Below are positions 54,027-64,000 of a stretch of DNA of 64,000 bases, piece after piece. This DNA comes from an uncultured Clostridia bacterium (GTDB lineage Bacteria > Bacillota > Clostridia > Lachnospirales > CAG-274). The position numbers and the translations under genes are program-made. Position 1 is the first letter of the stretch; every line of letters begins with the position of its first letter. The stretch covers positions 1 to 64,000 of the forward strand of contig CALWDX010000006.1 of NCBI GenBank assembly GCA_944376805.1. Reading direction: 5' to 3'. The notes beneath the pieces were generated by a model that saw nothing but the letters and a program-made list of their open reading frames with translations, was not told the DNA's origin and did no database searches.

Positions 54027-55148
54027 ATGGCAGGATTAAAACTTAAAAATATTGTAAAAAGATATGACAATGGCTTTGAAGCTGTTAAAAATTTTAATTT
54101 AGATATTGAAGATAGAGAATTTATCGTTTTCGTAGGTCCATCTGGTTGTGGTAAATCTACTACACTTAGAATGATTGCTGGTCTTGAAGAAATTTCTAGT
54201 GGTGAATTATATATCGGTGATAGAATTGTAAATGATGTTGCACCTAAAGATAGAAATATCGCAATGGTTTTCCAAAACTATGCCTTATATCCACATATGA
54301 CAGTTTATGATAATATGGCTTTTGCTCTTAAAATTAGAAAAGTAGCTAAAGATGAAATTGATAAAAAAGTTAAAGCTGCTGCTGCTATATTAGATATTGA
54401 ACATCTTTTAGATAGAAAACCAAAAGCACTTTCTGGTGGTCAAAGACAAAGGGTTGCAATGGGTCGTGCTATCGTTCGTAGTCCAGAAGTATTCTTAATG
54501 GACGAACCGTTATCAAACCTTGATGCTAAACTTAGAGGTCAAATGCGTATTGAAATTGCTAAACTTTATCATGAACTTAATACAACATTTATCTATGTTA
54601 CTCATGACCAAACAGAAGCTATGACACTTGGTACTAGAATTGTTGTTATGAAAGATGGTGTTATTCAACAAGTAGATTCTCCAAAAGAAATCTATGAAAA
54701 TCCACAAAATATTTTCGTTGCTGGTTTCATTGGTATGCCTCAAATGAACTTCTTAGATGCAAATATTGTTGAAAAAAATGGTAAAGTATTAGTTAATGTT
54801 TTAGGTAAAGATATTGAATTATCTGCTGAAAAACAAAATATATTAAAACAAGATGGTTACATAGGCAAAGAAGTTATTTTAGGTATTAGACCAGAAAATA
54901 TTAAGTGTCTTATTAATAATATTACAGCAGATGGTAATACAGTGTTTAAATCTAAAATTGAAGTTTATGAAAACTTAGGTGCTGAAACATATCTTCATAT
55001 TGAAGAAAATAAAAAACAAATCATTATTAAAACAGCTACTGTTGATAATGCACCAACAACTGGTGATATTGAATATATGTTTGACTTAAATAAAGTATAT
55101 CTTTTTGATAAAGATACAGAAACAACTATTTTTAATAAAAAACAATAA
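54027..55148 (+). CDS. ugpC: Sugar ABC transporter ATPase (UgpC/MsmX/MalK type)
   Basis: 373 residues. Walker A GPSGCGKST, Q-loop FQNYALYPHMTVYDNMAF, signature LSGGQRQRVAMGRAIV, Walker B FLMDEPLSNLDAKLR, switch His in VTHDQTEAM, then the C-terminal OB-like regulatory domain (GIRPENIKC). It stands alone, as do multitask ATPases that serve several sugar importers. SD TAGGAGG; its somewhat C-richer codons suggest strong expression. Confidence 0.92.
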   Translation: MAGLKLKNIVKRYDNGFEAVKNFNLDIEDREFIVFVGPSGCGKSTTLRMIAGLEEISSGELYIGDRIVNDVAPKDRNIAMVFQNYALYPHMTVYDNMAFALKIRKVAKDEIDKKVKAAAAILDIEHLLDRKPKALSGGQRQRVAMGRAIVRSPEVFLMDEPLSNLDAKLRGQMRIEIAKLYHELNTTFIYVTHDQTEAMTLGTRIVVMKDGVIQQVDSPKEIYENPQNIFVAGFIGMPQMNFLDANIVEKNGKVLVNVLGKDIELSAEKQNILKQDGYIGKEVILGIRPENIKCLINNITADGNTVFKSKIEVYENLGAETYLHIEENKKQIIIKTATVDNAPTTGDIEYMFDLNKVYLFDKDTETTIFNKKQ

Positions 55149-55153
55149 TTTAA

Positions 55154-55179
55154 AAGGGTGTAGAAAAATCTACACCCTT
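55154..55179 (+). terminator. GTGTAGA hairpin after ugpC
   Basis: AAGGGTGTAGA / TCTACACCCTT with an AAAA loop, identical in stem to the hairpins at 5675 and 6076 and likewise without a T run. Confidence 0.65.
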
Positions 55180-55236
55180 AAATTATAGCTATAATTTACT
55201 TATTGATTAAAAATTGGACAAAATGTTAAAAATATA

Positions 55237-55265
55237 TTGACAAATAATAGTAAATGTGATATAAT
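55237..55265 (+). promoter_or_regulatory. rpoBC promoter
   Basis: TTGACA (55237-55242), 17 nt, TATAAT (55260-55265), perfect consensus. The start would be near 55272, giving a 5' UTR of about 280 nt. Confidence 0.85.
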
Positions 55266-55271
55266 TAAAAA

Positions 55272-55550
55272 ACGTATCAAAACATAAAAATATTAATATT
55301 TTCTTATTAATATTAGCTGTTTTTTATATAAAATTTAACTTTTAAAACGCTTTTTTGGTTATTTTATTAAATTAGAAAAGGATGTATTTATGTTATGTAT
55401 TACAACCATTTAATCTAAAATTTATAGTATTTTATTAGCCGAACACAATTTTTTTTAAATACTTAGTTTTCGGTGGTTTTTTGCGTTTTAAAGATAAAAC
55501 TAATAACAAAGCTTTTTAGCTTAAAATATATTTAAGGAGTGTAGTGTGCC
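55272..55550 (+). promoter_or_regulatory. Structured rpoBC leader
   Basis: Three features in the transcribed leader: a 10-bp hairpin AATATTAATA/TATTAATATT (55289-55314) followed 5 nt later by TTTTTT; a long-range 10-bp pairing TTTAAAACGC (55341-55350) with GCGTTTTAAA (55483-55492); and nested CCGAA/TTCGG (55439-55473) followed by TGGTTTTTT. These look like attenuation elements. No coding frame with an SD is seen. Confidence 0.5.
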
Positions 55551-58500
55551 GTGGAGAAAAGTAGAATACAGCCAATTAAGCTAGGCGACGTTGTTCGTAT
55601 GAGCTACTCAAGAATTGACGAAGTTTTAGAAATGCCTAATCTTCTTGCGCTTCAAAAAGATAGCTATGATTGGTTTATTGAAGAAGGTCTTAAAGAAGTG
55701 TTTGAAGATATATCACCAATAACAGACCATAGCAACAACCTTATACTTGAATTTATTGGGTTTAAATTAGATGCTGAGCCTAGATATTCTATTGCAGAGT
55801 GTAAAGAAAGAGATGCGACTTATGCAACAGCTTTAAGAGTAAAAACTAGACTTACTAATAAAAAAGATGATGAAATTAAAGAACAAGAAATTTTTATGGG
55901 TGATTTTCCATTAATGACAGATACAGGTACATTTGTTATAAATGGTGCAGAGCGTGTTATAGTTAGTCAGCTTGTTCGTTCTCCTGGTATCTATTATGCT
56001 ATGGAAAAAGATAAGGTTGGTAAAAACCTTATAAGTTCTACTGTTATACCTAACAGAGGGGCTTGGCTTGAATATGAAACAGATTCAAATGATGTATTTT
56101 ATGTAAGAGTAGATAGAAACCGTAAATTACCAGTAACTTCTTTAATTCGTGCTTTAGGTATTGGTACAGATGAAGAAATTATTCAATATTTTGGTGAAGA
56201 AGGTAAAATTCTTGCTACAATAGAAAAAGATATTGCTAAAACATATGAAGAAGGTTTATTAGAAGTTTATAAAAAAATAAGACCAGGTGAACCTCCAACA
56301 GTAGAAAGTGCACAATCATTACTTACAAGTATGTTTTATGACCCTAAAAGATATGACCTTGCTCGTGTAGGTAGATATAAATTTAATAAAAAGTTATCTT
56401 ACAAAAATAGAGCTAAAGGGTTTAAACTTGCTGAAAATGTAGTTGATTTGTCTACTGGTGAAATTTTAGCTAATGAAGGTGAAAAAATTACTAATGAATT
56501 AGCTGATAAAATTCAAAATGCAGGTGTACCATATATTAATATATATGTTGAAGAAGATAGAGTTTGTAAAGTTATAGGTAACCTTACTGTTGATGCTACA
56601 GAATATTTAAAATCATATGGTCTTACTAAAGAACAAGTAGGTATTAAAGAGGACGTTTATTATCCTGTTTTATTAGAATTACTTGAAATGGCAGAAGATA
56701 AAGATGATTTAATTTATAAAATAACTAGTAACCTTTCAAGATTAGTTCCTAAACATATTACTTTTGAAGATATTATGGCTAGTATTAACTATAATATACA
56801 TTTAGATTATGGTGTTGGTGCTGAAGATGATATTGACCACCTTGGAAATAGACGTATTAGAGCTGTTGGTGAACTTTTACAAAATCAATTTAGAATAGGT
56901 CTTTCTCGTATGGAAAGAGTTGTAAAAGAGAGAATGAACACTCAAACTTTAGAAACAATAACACCTCAAGCTTTAATTAATATTAAGCCGGTAACTGCTG
57001 TTATAAAAGAATTCTTTGGTAGTTCTCAATTATCACAGTTTATGGACCAAAATAATCCACTTAGTGAAATGACACATAAACGTCGTTTATCTGCTTTAGG
57101 TCCTGGAGGTTTATCAAGGGATAGAGCAGGATTTGAAGTTAGGGACGTACATACTTCACACTATGGTCGTATGTGCCCTATTGAAACTCCAGAGGGTCCA
57201 AATATCGGTCTTATTAACTCACTTGCTACTTTTGCTAAAATAAATCAATATGGATTTATAGAAGCACCTTATAGAAAAATAGATAAATCTGGTGATGTTC
57301 CTAGAGTTATTAATGAGTTTATATACATTACTGCTGATGAAGAAGAAAATTATGTTATTGCCCAAGCTAATGAGCCTTTAAATGAAAATGGAGAATTTAT
57401 TCATCCTAAAGTTACTGCTCGTCTTGGTGAAGATAATGTGGAAATAGAACCAAGTAAGATTGACCTTATGGACGTTTCTCCTAAACAGCTTGTTTCTGTT
57501 GCAACAGCATTAATACCTTTCCTTGAAAATGATGACGTTACAAGAGCATTAATGGGTTCTAATATGCAACGTCAGGCAGTTCCACTTTTAACAACAGAAG
57601 CTCCAGTTGTTGGTACTGGTATGGAGCATAAAACTGCTAAAGACTCTGGTGTAGTTATAGTTGCTAAAAATGATGGTGTTATAGAAAAAGTTGATGCTTC
57701 AGAAATTGTTATAAAAACTAATGAAGGTAGAAAAGATAGATATAAATTAAGTAAATTTAAAAGAAGCAATCAAAGTAACTGTATGAACCAAAAACCTATT
57801 ATATCAAAAGGGCAAGTTGTAAAAGCTGGTGATATAATTGCAGATGGTCCTTCTACAAAAGATGGTGAACTTGCACTTGGTAAAAATCCACTTATAGGAT
57901 TTATGACTTGGGAAGGTTACAACTATGAAGATGCTGTTTTACTTAGTGAAAGACTTGTAGCTGAAGATGTTTATACTTCTATTCACATAGAAGAATATGA
58001 ATGTGAAGCTAGAGACACTAAACTTGGCCCAGAAGAAATAACAAGAGATATACCAAACGTTGGTGATGATGCGTTAAGAGATTTAACTGAAAGTGGTATC
58101 ATTAGAATAGGTGCTGAAGTTGCTCCTAATGATATTCTTGTAGGTAAAGTTACTCCTAAAGGTGAAACAGAACTTACTGCTGAAGAAAGACTTTTAAGAG
58201 CTATTTTTGGTGAAAAAGCTCGTGAAGTTAGGGATACATCTTTAAGAGTTCCTCATGGTGAATGTGGTATAATTGTAGATGTTAAAATATTCACTCGTGA
58301 AAATGGTGATGAATTACCTCCAGGTGTTAATAAACTTGTGCGTGTTTATATAGCTCAAAAAAGAAAAATATCTGTTGGGGATAAAATGGCCGGTCGTCAT
58401 GGTAATAAAGGGGTTGTATCACGTGTATTACCTGTTGAAGATATGCCTTTCTTACCAAATGGTAGACCACTTGATATAGTTTTAAATCCTCTTGGTGTTC

Positions 58501-59456
58501 CTTCTCGTATGAACATTGGGCAGGTATTAGAAATACATTTATCTTTAGCAGCTAAAGTTTTAGATTGGAAAATAGCTACACCAGTATTTGATGGTGCTAA
58601 TGAAGAAGATATTATGGAAACTTTAGAACTTGCTAATGATTATGCAAATGCTCCTTGGGAAGAGTTTGAAGCTAAATGGAAAGACAAACTTAATGATGAA
58701 ATATTTGAATATTTAGAAAATAATAAAGCTCATAGAGAAGAATGGCGTGGAGTTAAACTTAATCATACTGGTAAAATAAAACTTAGAGATGGTAGAACTG
58801 GTGAAGAATTTGATAATGCTACAACAGTAGGATTTATGCATTATCTTAAATTACACCACCTTGTAGATGATAAAATTCATGCTCGTTCGACTGGTCCTTA
58901 TTCTCTAGTTACACAACAACCACTTGGTGGTAAAGCTCAATTTGGTGGACAAAGATTTGGTGAAATGGAAGTTTGGGCACTTGAAGCATATGGTGCATCT
59001 TATACTCTTCAAGAAATATTAACAGTTAAATCTGATGATATTGTAGGACGTGTTAAAACTTATGAAGCTATTGTTAAAGGTGAAAATATACCAGAACCAG
59101 GTGTACCAGAATCATTTAAAGTTTTATTAAAAGAGTTACAAGCATTAGGTTTAGATGTTAGAGTGCTTTTAGAAGATTCTACTGAAGTAGAAATAAAAGA
59201 ATCTGTTGATGATGTTGATACTGTTTCTGTAAATGTAAATATTGAAGGTACAGAAGAAGATGATGATAAAACAGATATTTTTGCAAATGTTTTACAAAAC
59301 AATCTTGTTATAGATGAAGATTTATCTGATTATGATGAGGTTGACCCTGTAGAAGAAATATTATTAGAAGAAGATATGGATTTAGACATAGACTTTGATG
59401 ATGATATTTTTGCGGATTTAGAAAAAGATTTTGATGATGATAAATTTAATGAATAA
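55551..59456 (+). CDS. rpoB: RNA polymerase beta subunit
   Basis: 1301 residues. The rifampicin pocket [15 protein letters not shown] and [14 protein letters not shown] has the wild-type Asp, His and Ser residues, predicting rifampicin sensitivity. C-terminal conserved [17 protein letters not shown] is present. About 75 strongly acidic residues ([14 protein letters not shown]... to [15 protein letters not shown]) extend past the usual end. Start GTG 55551 behind AAGGAG. No rplJ-rplL upstream. Confidence 0.98.
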   Translation: MEKSRIQPIKLGDVVRMSYSRIDEVLEMPNLLALQKDSYDWFIEEGLKEVFEDISPITDHSNNLILEFIGFKLDAEPRYSIAECKERDATYATALRVKTRLTNKKDDEIKEQEIFMGDFPLMTDTGTFVINGAERVIVSQLVRSPGIYYAMEKDKVGKNLISSTVIPNRGAWLEYETDSNDVFYVRVDRNRKLPVTSLIRALGIGTDEEIIQYFGEEGKILATIEKDIAKTYEEGLLEVYKKIRPGEPPTVESAQSLLTSMFYDPKRYDLARVGRYKFNKKLSYKNRAKGFKLAENVVDLSTGEILANEGEKITNELADKIQNAGVPYINIYVEEDRVCKVIGNLTVDATEYLKSYGLTKEQVGIKEDVYYPVLLELLEMAEDKDDLIYKITSNLSRLVPKHITFEDIMASINYNIHLDYGVGAEDDIDHLGNRRIRAVGELLQNQFRIGLSRMERVVKERMNTQTLETITPQALINIKPVTAVIKEFFGSSQLSQFMDQNNPLSEMTHKRRLSALGPGGLSRDRAGFEVRDVHTSHYGRMCPIETPEGPNIGLINSLATFAKINQYGFIEAPYRKIDKSGDVPRVINEFIYITADEEENYVIAQANEPLNENGEFIHPKVTARLGEDNVEIEPSKIDLMDVSPKQLVSVATALIPFLENDDVTRALMGSNMQRQAVPLLTTEAPVVGTGMEHKTAKDSGVVIVAKNDGVIEKVDASEIVIKTNEGRKDRYKLSKFKRSNQSNCMNQKPIISKGQVVKAGDIIADGPSTKDGELALGKNPLIGFMTWEGYNYEDAVLLSERLVAEDVYTSIHIEEYECEARDTKLGPEEITRDIPNVGDDALRDLTESGIIRIGAEVAPNDILVGKVTPKGETELTAEERLLRAIFGEKAREVRDTSLRVPHGECGIIVDVKIFTRENGDELPPGVNKLVRVYIAQKRKISVGDKMAGRHGNKGVVSRVLPVEDMPFLPNGRPLDIVLNPLGVPSRMNIGQVLEIHLSLAAKVLDWKIATPVFDGANEEDIMETLELANDYANAPWEEFEAKWKDKLNDEIFEYLENNKAHREEWRGVKLNHTGKIKLRDGRTGEEFDNATTVGFMHYLKLHHLVDDKIHARSTGPYSLVTQQPLGGKAQFGGQRFGEMEVWALEAYGASYTLQEILTVKSDDIVGRVKTYEAIVKGENIPEPGVPESFKVLLKELQALGLDVRVLLEDSTEVEIKESVDDVDTVSVNVNIEGTEEDDDKTDIFANVLQNNLVIDEDLSDYDEVDPVEEILLEEDMDLDIDFDDDIFADLEKDFDDDKFNE

Positions 59457-59480
59457 TAGAAAGGAGAAAGGTGTTTTAAT

Positions 59481-62400
59481 ATGAGTACACAAAATAGTGA
59501 ACAATCTATAATTTTTGATTCTATTAAGATTGGATTAGCATCTCCTGAAAAAATAAGAGAATGGTCAAGAGGTGAGGTTAAAAAACCTGAAACTATAAAT
59601 TATAGAACCTTAAAACCAGAGAAAGATGGTCTTTTTTGTGAAAGAATATTTGGACCACAAAGAGACTGGGAATGTCATTGTGGGAAATTCAAAAGAGTTA
59701 GATATAAAGGTATTGTTTGTGATAGATGTGGTGTTGAAATAACAAAATCTAAAGTAAGAAGAGAGAGAATGGGGCATATTGAACTTGCTGCCCCGGTATC
59801 TCATATTTGGTACTTTAAAGGTATACCTAGCCGTATGGGTATTATACTTGGTATGAGTCCTAGAGCTTTAGAAAAAATATTATATTTTGCTAGTTATGTT
59901 GTTTTAGATGCTGGTAATACTTCATTATCTTATAAAGACCTTTTAACAGAAAAAGAATACAGAGAAGCCTATGACAAATATGGTAATGCTTTTACTGTTG
60001 GTATGGGTGCTGAAGCTGTTAAAATTCTTTTACAACAAATTGATTTAGAAAAAGAATCAAAAGAACTTAAAGCTCAACTCAAAGATAGTACAGGACAAAA
60101 AAGAATTAGAATAATTAAGAAATTAGAAGTTATTGAATCTTTTAGAGTTTCTAATAATAAACCAGAATGGATGATTTTAGATACTTTACCTGTAATACCT
60201 CCAGATATTAGACCAATGGTACAACTTGATGGTGGTAGATTTGCAACCTCTGATTTAAATGACCTTTATAGAAGAGTAATAAACAGAAATAACCGTCTTA
60301 AAAGACTTTTAGATTTAGGTGCTCCTGATATTATTGTAAGAAATGAAAAAAGAATGTTACAAGAAGCTGTAGATGCTCTTATTGATAATGGTAGAAGAGG
60401 TAGACCTGTTACTGGTCCTGGTAATAGAAGTTTAAAATCTCTTTCTGACCTTTTAAAAGGTAAACAAGGACGTTTTAGACAAAATCTTTTAGGTAAGCGT
60501 GTTGACTATTCTGGACGTTCTGTTATCGTTGTAGGTCCTAACTTAAAAATATATCAATGTGGTTTACCAAAAGAAATGGCAATAGAGTTATTTAAGCCTT
60601 TTGTTATGAAAAAGCTTGTTGAAGATGGTATTTCTCATAATATTAAATCTGCTAAACGTATGGTTGAGAGATTACAAAGAGAAGTTTGGGACGTTTTAGA
60701 AGAAGTTATTAAAGAACATCCTGTAATGCTTAATCGTGCTCCTACTCTTCACAGACTTGGTATACAAGCCTTTGAACCTGTTTTAGTAGAAGGACGTGCT
60801 TTAAAATTACACCCACTTGTTTGTACTGCTTATAATGCCGATTTTGATGGTGACCAAATGGCTGTACATGTTCCTTTATCTGTAGAAGCACAAGCAGAAT
60901 GTAGATTTTTATTACTTGCTCCTAATAACCTTTTAAAACCGTCTGATGGTGAACCTGTTACAGTTCCATCTCAAGATATGGTACTTGGTATTTATTATTT
61001 AACCCTTGAAAAAGATGGTGAAAAAGGTGAAGGCAAAGTATTTAAAGATGAAAATGAAGCTATTTTAGCTTATGATAATCATATAATTAGCTTACATGCT
61101 AAAATTAAAGTAAGAAGAACTATAAAAAATAAAGATGGTACTGTTGAAAGTAAATTAGTAAATACTACTGTTGGTAGAGTTATATTTAATGAAATAATTC
61201 CACAAGATATTGGATTTGTTGATAGAACTAAAGATGAACATAAATTTGATTTTGAAATAGACTTTTTATGTGATAAAAAAGCACTTGGTAAAATAATTAA
61301 TCGTTGTATAAATAAACATTCTGCAACAGACACTGCTAAAATGTTGGACGATATTAAAAACTTAGGTTTCAAATATTCTACAAAAGGTGCTTTAACAGTT
61401 TCTGTATCAGATATGGAAATACCAGCAGAAAAAGAAGGTTTCCTTGCTGAAGCAGATAAAGAAGTAGACAAAATTACTAAAATGTTTAGAAGAGGTCTTA
61501 TGACAGATGAAGAAAGACATTTTAAAGTAATTAAAGCTTGGGAAGCAGCAGACGACAAAATTACTAATGCACTTTTAGCTGGTCTTGGTAAATATAATGA
61601 TATTTATATGATGGCTCACTCAGGTGCAAGGGGTTCTAACAGACAGATTAAACAGTTAGCAGGTATGCGTGGTCTTATGGCATCACCTTCTGGGGAAACT
61701 ATTGAGCTTCCTATCAAAGCTAACTTCCGTGAAGGTCTTACTGTTCAAGAATACTTTATTTCAGCACACGGTGCTAGAAAAGGTCTTTCTGATACAGCTC
61801 TTAGAACTGCCGATTCAGGTTACTTAACAAGAAGACTTGTAGATGTATCTCAAGATATTATTATTAGAGAGTTTGACTGTGCTGAAGAAACTGGTGAAGT
61901 ACCAGGTATGTGGGTTAAAGCATTTATGGATGGTCAAGAAACTATTGAGCCTTTGTCTGATAGAATAAGAGGTAGATATTCAGTACAAGAAATTAGAAAT
62001 CCAGAAAATGGTGAAGTTATTGTAGAAGCTGATACTATGATTACTCCAGACCAAGCAGACTTAATTGAAAAATTAGGTATTGAAAAAGTTCTTATTAGAA
62101 ATATTTTAGCTTGTAGGTCTAGAAAAGGTGTTTGCTCTAAATGTTATGGTGCAAATATGGCTAGTGGTCGTGTTGTTAGGATAGGTGAGGCAGTAGGTAT
62201 TATTGCTGCACAATCTATCGGTGAACCTGGTACACAGCTTACAATGCGTACATTCCATACAGGTGGTGTTTCTGGTGGTACTGACCTTACACAAGGTCTT
62301 CCTCGTGTTGATGAATTATTTGAAGCTAGAAAACCAAAAGGTCTTGCTATTATAGCAGAGTTTGGTGGTAGAGTTTCTATTACAGAAACTAAAAATAAAA

Positions 62401-63056
62401 GAGAAGTTACTGTTACAGGTGATAATGGTGAAATTAAAGAATATCTTATACCATATGGTTCTCGTATAAAAGTATTAAATGGTGACTATATAGAAGCTGG
62501 CGATGAACTTACAGAAGGTAGTGTTAACCCTCATGATATTCTTAGAATTAAAGGTATTAGAGGTGTTCAAGACTATATGATTCAAGAAGTTCAAAGAGTT
62601 TACCGTTTACAAGGGGTTGATATTAATGATAAACATATTGAAGTTATTGTTAGACAAATGCTCAAACGTACTAAAATTGAAGAACCAGGAGATACAGACT
62701 TTTTACCAGGTAGCCTAATTGATTGGTTAGAATATGAAGAAACTAATCAACATATGGAACAAGAAGGTTTAGAAAAAGCAAATGGTAGTCGTGTTCTTTT
62801 AGGTATAACAAAAGCTGCTCTTGCTACAGAATCATTTCTTTCTGCTGCGTCATTCCAAGAAACAACAAAAGTTCTTACAGAGGCAGCAATAAAAGGTAAA
62901 GTAGACCCACTTATTGGTCTTAAAGAAAATGTTATTATAGGTAAACTTATACCAGCAGGTACAGGTATGCAAACTTATAGAAAAATAGATTTGAAATTAG
63001 AAAAAGAAAAAGATTTAATACAAGAAAATGAAACTTTGTCTGAAGAAGTTTATTAA
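59481..63056 (+). CDS. rpoC: RNA polymerase beta' subunit
   Basis: 1191 residues. N-terminal zinc ribbon [20 protein letters not shown], catalytic [12 protein letters not shown] with three metal-binding Asp, and the second zinc site [23 protein letters not shown] and 24 nt after rpoB, one operon. The usual downstream L7Ae-rpsL-rpsG genes are absent; a terminator follows. Confidence 0.99.
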   Translation: MSTQNSEQSIIFDSIKIGLASPEKIREWSRGEVKKPETINYRTLKPEKDGLFCERIFGPQRDWECHCGKFKRVRYKGIVCDRCGVEITKSKVRRERMGHIELAAPVSHIWYFKGIPSRMGIILGMSPRALEKILYFASYVVLDAGNTSLSYKDLLTEKEYREAYDKYGNAFTVGMGAEAVKILLQQIDLEKESKELKAQLKDSTGQKRIRIIKKLEVIESFRVSNNKPEWMILDTLPVIPPDIRPMVQLDGGRFATSDLNDLYRRVINRNNRLKRLLDLGAPDIIVRNEKRMLQEAVDALIDNGRRGRPVTGPGNRSLKSLSDLLKGKQGRFRQNLLGKRVDYSGRSVIVVGPNLKIYQCGLPKEMAIELFKPFVMKKLVEDGISHNIKSAKRMVERLQREVWDVLEEVIKEHPVMLNRAPTLHRLGIQAFEPVLVEGRALKLHPLVCTAYNADFDGDQMAVHVPLSVEAQAECRFLLLAPNNLLKPSDGEPVTVPSQDMVLGIYYLTLEKDGEKGEGKVFKDENEAILAYDNHIISLHAKIKVRRTIKNKDGTVESKLVNTTVGRVIFNEIIPQDIGFVDRTKDEHKFDFEIDFLCDKKALGKIINRCINKHSATDTAKMLDDIKNLGFKYSTKGALTVSVSDMEIPAEKEGFLAEADKEVDKITKMFRRGLMTDEERHFKVIKAWEAADDKITNALLAGLGKYNDIYMMAHSGARGSNRQIKQLAGMRGLMASPSGETIELPIKANFREGLTVQEYFISAHGARKGLSDTALRTADSGYLTRRLVDVSQDIIIREFDCAEETGEVPGMWVKAFMDGQETIEPLSDRIRGRYSVQEIRNPENGEVIVEADTMITPDQADLIEKLGIEKVLIRNILACRSRKGVCSKCYGANMASGRVVRIGEAVGIIAAQSIGEPGTQLTMRTFHTGGVSGGTDLTQGLPRVDELFEARKPKGLAIIAEFGGRVSITETKNKREVTVTGDNGEIKEYLIPYGSRIKVLNGDYIEAGDELTEGSVNPHDILRIKGIRGVQDYMIQEVQRVYRLQGVDINDKHIEVIVRQMLKRTKIEEPGDTDFLPGSLIDWLEYEETNQHMEQEGLEKANGSRVLLGITKAALATESFLSAASFQETTKVLTEAAIKGKVDPLIGLKENVIIGKLIPAGTGMQTYRKIDLKLEKEKDLIQENETLSEEVY

Positions 63057-63062
63057 TAAATT

Positions 63063-63092
63063 AAAAAGCTGTAGAGTTATCTACAGCTTTTT
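63063..63092 (+). terminator. rpoBC terminator
   Basis: AAAAAGCTGTAGA / TCTACAGCTTTTT with a GTTA loop; another GTGTAGA-like hairpin, here with T run. Confidence 0.88.
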
Positions 63093-63151
63093 AATTTAAA
63101 GAATATGATTTTTAAATTAAGTACAAATATAAAATACTAATTGAAAAAGTT

Positions 63152-63193
63152 AAAAAGATAAGATTATAAAAAAATCTATAATCTTATCTTTTT
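63152..63193. terminator. Bidirectional terminator after tagO
   Basis: Perfect 17-bp stem AAAAAGATAAGATTATA / TATAATCTTATCTTTTT with an 8-nt loop; usable on both strands, mainly for the minus-strand gene. Confidence 0.88.
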
Positions 63194-63211
63194 GTTATAT
63201 AAAGTAAATAT

Positions 63212-64000
63212 TTATTGCATACGACTTTTATATACATACATCATTAACATTAATATTAAGAAAAATATAAATACAACGATTGTAGCTTGATAATTTTGTA
63301 TAGCTATTAAAATAGCTATAATAGCACTAAATATACTAAGTCCATACAATATAATAACAGCTTGTTTATGTGAATAACCACTATCTATAAGCCTATGGTG
63401 TAAATGTCCTCTATCTGGACTCATTAAAGGCTTTCTATTTATAGCACGTCTTATCATAGCAAATAATGTATCTAATATAGGTAAAGCTACTGCTAGAATA
63501 GATATAACAATAGATAAAACAGCATAACTTTTATATACACCTATACAAGAAGTAACTGCCAATACATATCCTAAAAATGTTGAACCAGTATCACCCATAT
63601 ATATTTCAGCAGGACTAAAGTTTCTTGGTAAAAATCCTAAACAAGAACCAGCTAATATAGCAGTTAAAACTACAGCAAGATTACTACCAGATATAACACA
63701 AAGTATCATAAGGCAAAGTGATGCTATAGAAGTTACACCAGCAGCAAGACCATCAACACCATCTATAAGATTTACGGCATTTACTAAGCCTAATACCCAT
63801 ACCATAGTTATAATAGCATTAAATGGTCTTAAATATTGCCAAAAAGGCCAAGACATAACATCTATTCTTGTACCAGTAGATACAACTATTACAGCAACTA
63901 CTAATTGAACAATAAATTTAATTTTTGGTGATAACTCATAAATATCATCAAAAATACCAAGTATTACAATTAATATACCTCCTGTTAAAAACCCAAAAAA
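63212..64000 (-). CDS. tagO: Undecaprenyl-phosphate GlcNAc-1-phosphate transferase (TagO/WecA family), 5' end outside window
   Basis: Membrane enzyme starting wall teichoic acid or other surface glycan synthesis by moving GlcNAc-1-P to undecaprenyl phosphate. The frame is open to the window edge: before the Met at 63856 come another 48 codons including ILGIFDDIYELSPKIKF, the conserved Asp-Asp motif. NLIDGVDGLAAG, EIYMGDTGSTFLGY and the His-rich SPDRGHLHHRL loop are all present. Several membrane helices. N-terminal part missing. Confidence 0.92.
   Translation of the reverse strand, partial: FFGFLTGGILIVILGIFDDIYELSPKIKFIVQLVVAVIVVSTGTRIDVMSWPFWQYLRPFNAIITMVWVLGLVNAVNLIDGVDGLAAGVTSIASLCLMILCVISGSNLAVVLTAILAGSCLGFLPRNFSPAEIYMGDTGSTFLGYVLAVTSCIGVYKSYAVLSIVISILAVALPILDTLFAMIRRAINRKPLMSPDRGHLHHRLIDSGYSHKQAVIILYGLSIFSAIIAILIAIQNYQATIVVFIFFLILMLMMYVYKSRMQ

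Noticed and set aside
61079-61558. Long minus-strand open frame inside rpoC
   Set aside because: It overlaps conserved RpoC sequence, is Ser/Leu-rich without domains and lacks an SD.

Overview
The window is AT-rich chromosome from an anaerobic, endospore-forming Firmicute of the Clostridia, probably a Lachnospiraceae-like lineage (genus not determinable). This rests on the complete spoIIAA-spoIIAB-sigF operon, sigG, spoIVFA/spoIVFB, Rex, a CIRCE-controlled groESL operon, monoderm envelope proteins and very strong Shine-Dalgarno (SD) sites. Almost everything is ordinary chromosomal housekeeping. I saw no phage, IS element, CRISPR array, rRNA or tRNA.

Layout. 1-5674: partial 8-oxoguanine-type DNA glycosylase, groESL, a convergent ABC-F ATPase and rex. 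5675-6373: a tandemly duplicated small locus resembling a type I toxin-antitoxin module (25-residue hydrophobic peptide with a convergent antisense RNA). Its second copy has lost toxin promoter, SD and start codon but keeps the antisense promoter. 6428-14226: SseB-like protein, a very large exported stalk-domain (S-layer-like) protein, a chemoreceptor and a secreted CAP protein. Three promoter regions here share a TTACAA-N5-TTACAA box. 14318-19148: sucrose operon on the minus strand (scrA-scrB-scrR-scrK). 19362-25677: TolC-like stalk protein, sigG, yfmF-yfmH, lgt and a Spo0E-like ORF without a normal start codon. 25809-31759: rpsO, a broken SUKH gene, a glucose/GlcNAc-type PTS permease, DUF1266, an SSB paralog, cbiK and a purine permease.

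31843-39303: spoIVFA-spoIVFB, two radical-SAM cluster genes, RNase E/G and RNase Y. spoIVFA is split by a -1 frame change exactly at an A_AAA_AAA heptamer, followed 6 nt later by a 9-bp stem-loop, which is the classical layout of programmed frameshifting. 39386-48163: HAD phosphatase, a three-part FAD oxidoreductase/SCP2/membrane protein, and a liv-type ABC transporter operon ending in a nitrilase-family hydrolase. 48220-51511: an Lsa/CplR-like ABC-F resistance gene behind a leader peptide, a decayed Imm1-like immunity gene, an exonuclease and lexA. 51739-53980: spoIIA operon and a DUF6106 protein. 54027-64000: a UgpC/MsmX-type ATPase, rpoB-rpoC with a structured leader and without the usual ribosomal-protein neighbours, and a partial TagO/WecA gene.

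The strongest candidates for new biology are the duplicated toxin/antisense-RNA locus (5675-6373) and the possible programmed frameshift in spoIVFA (32292-32335). Next are the shared TTACAA-box promoters of envelope genes, the attenuator-like leaders of the ABC-F gene and of rpoBC, and the small graveyard of immunity genes.
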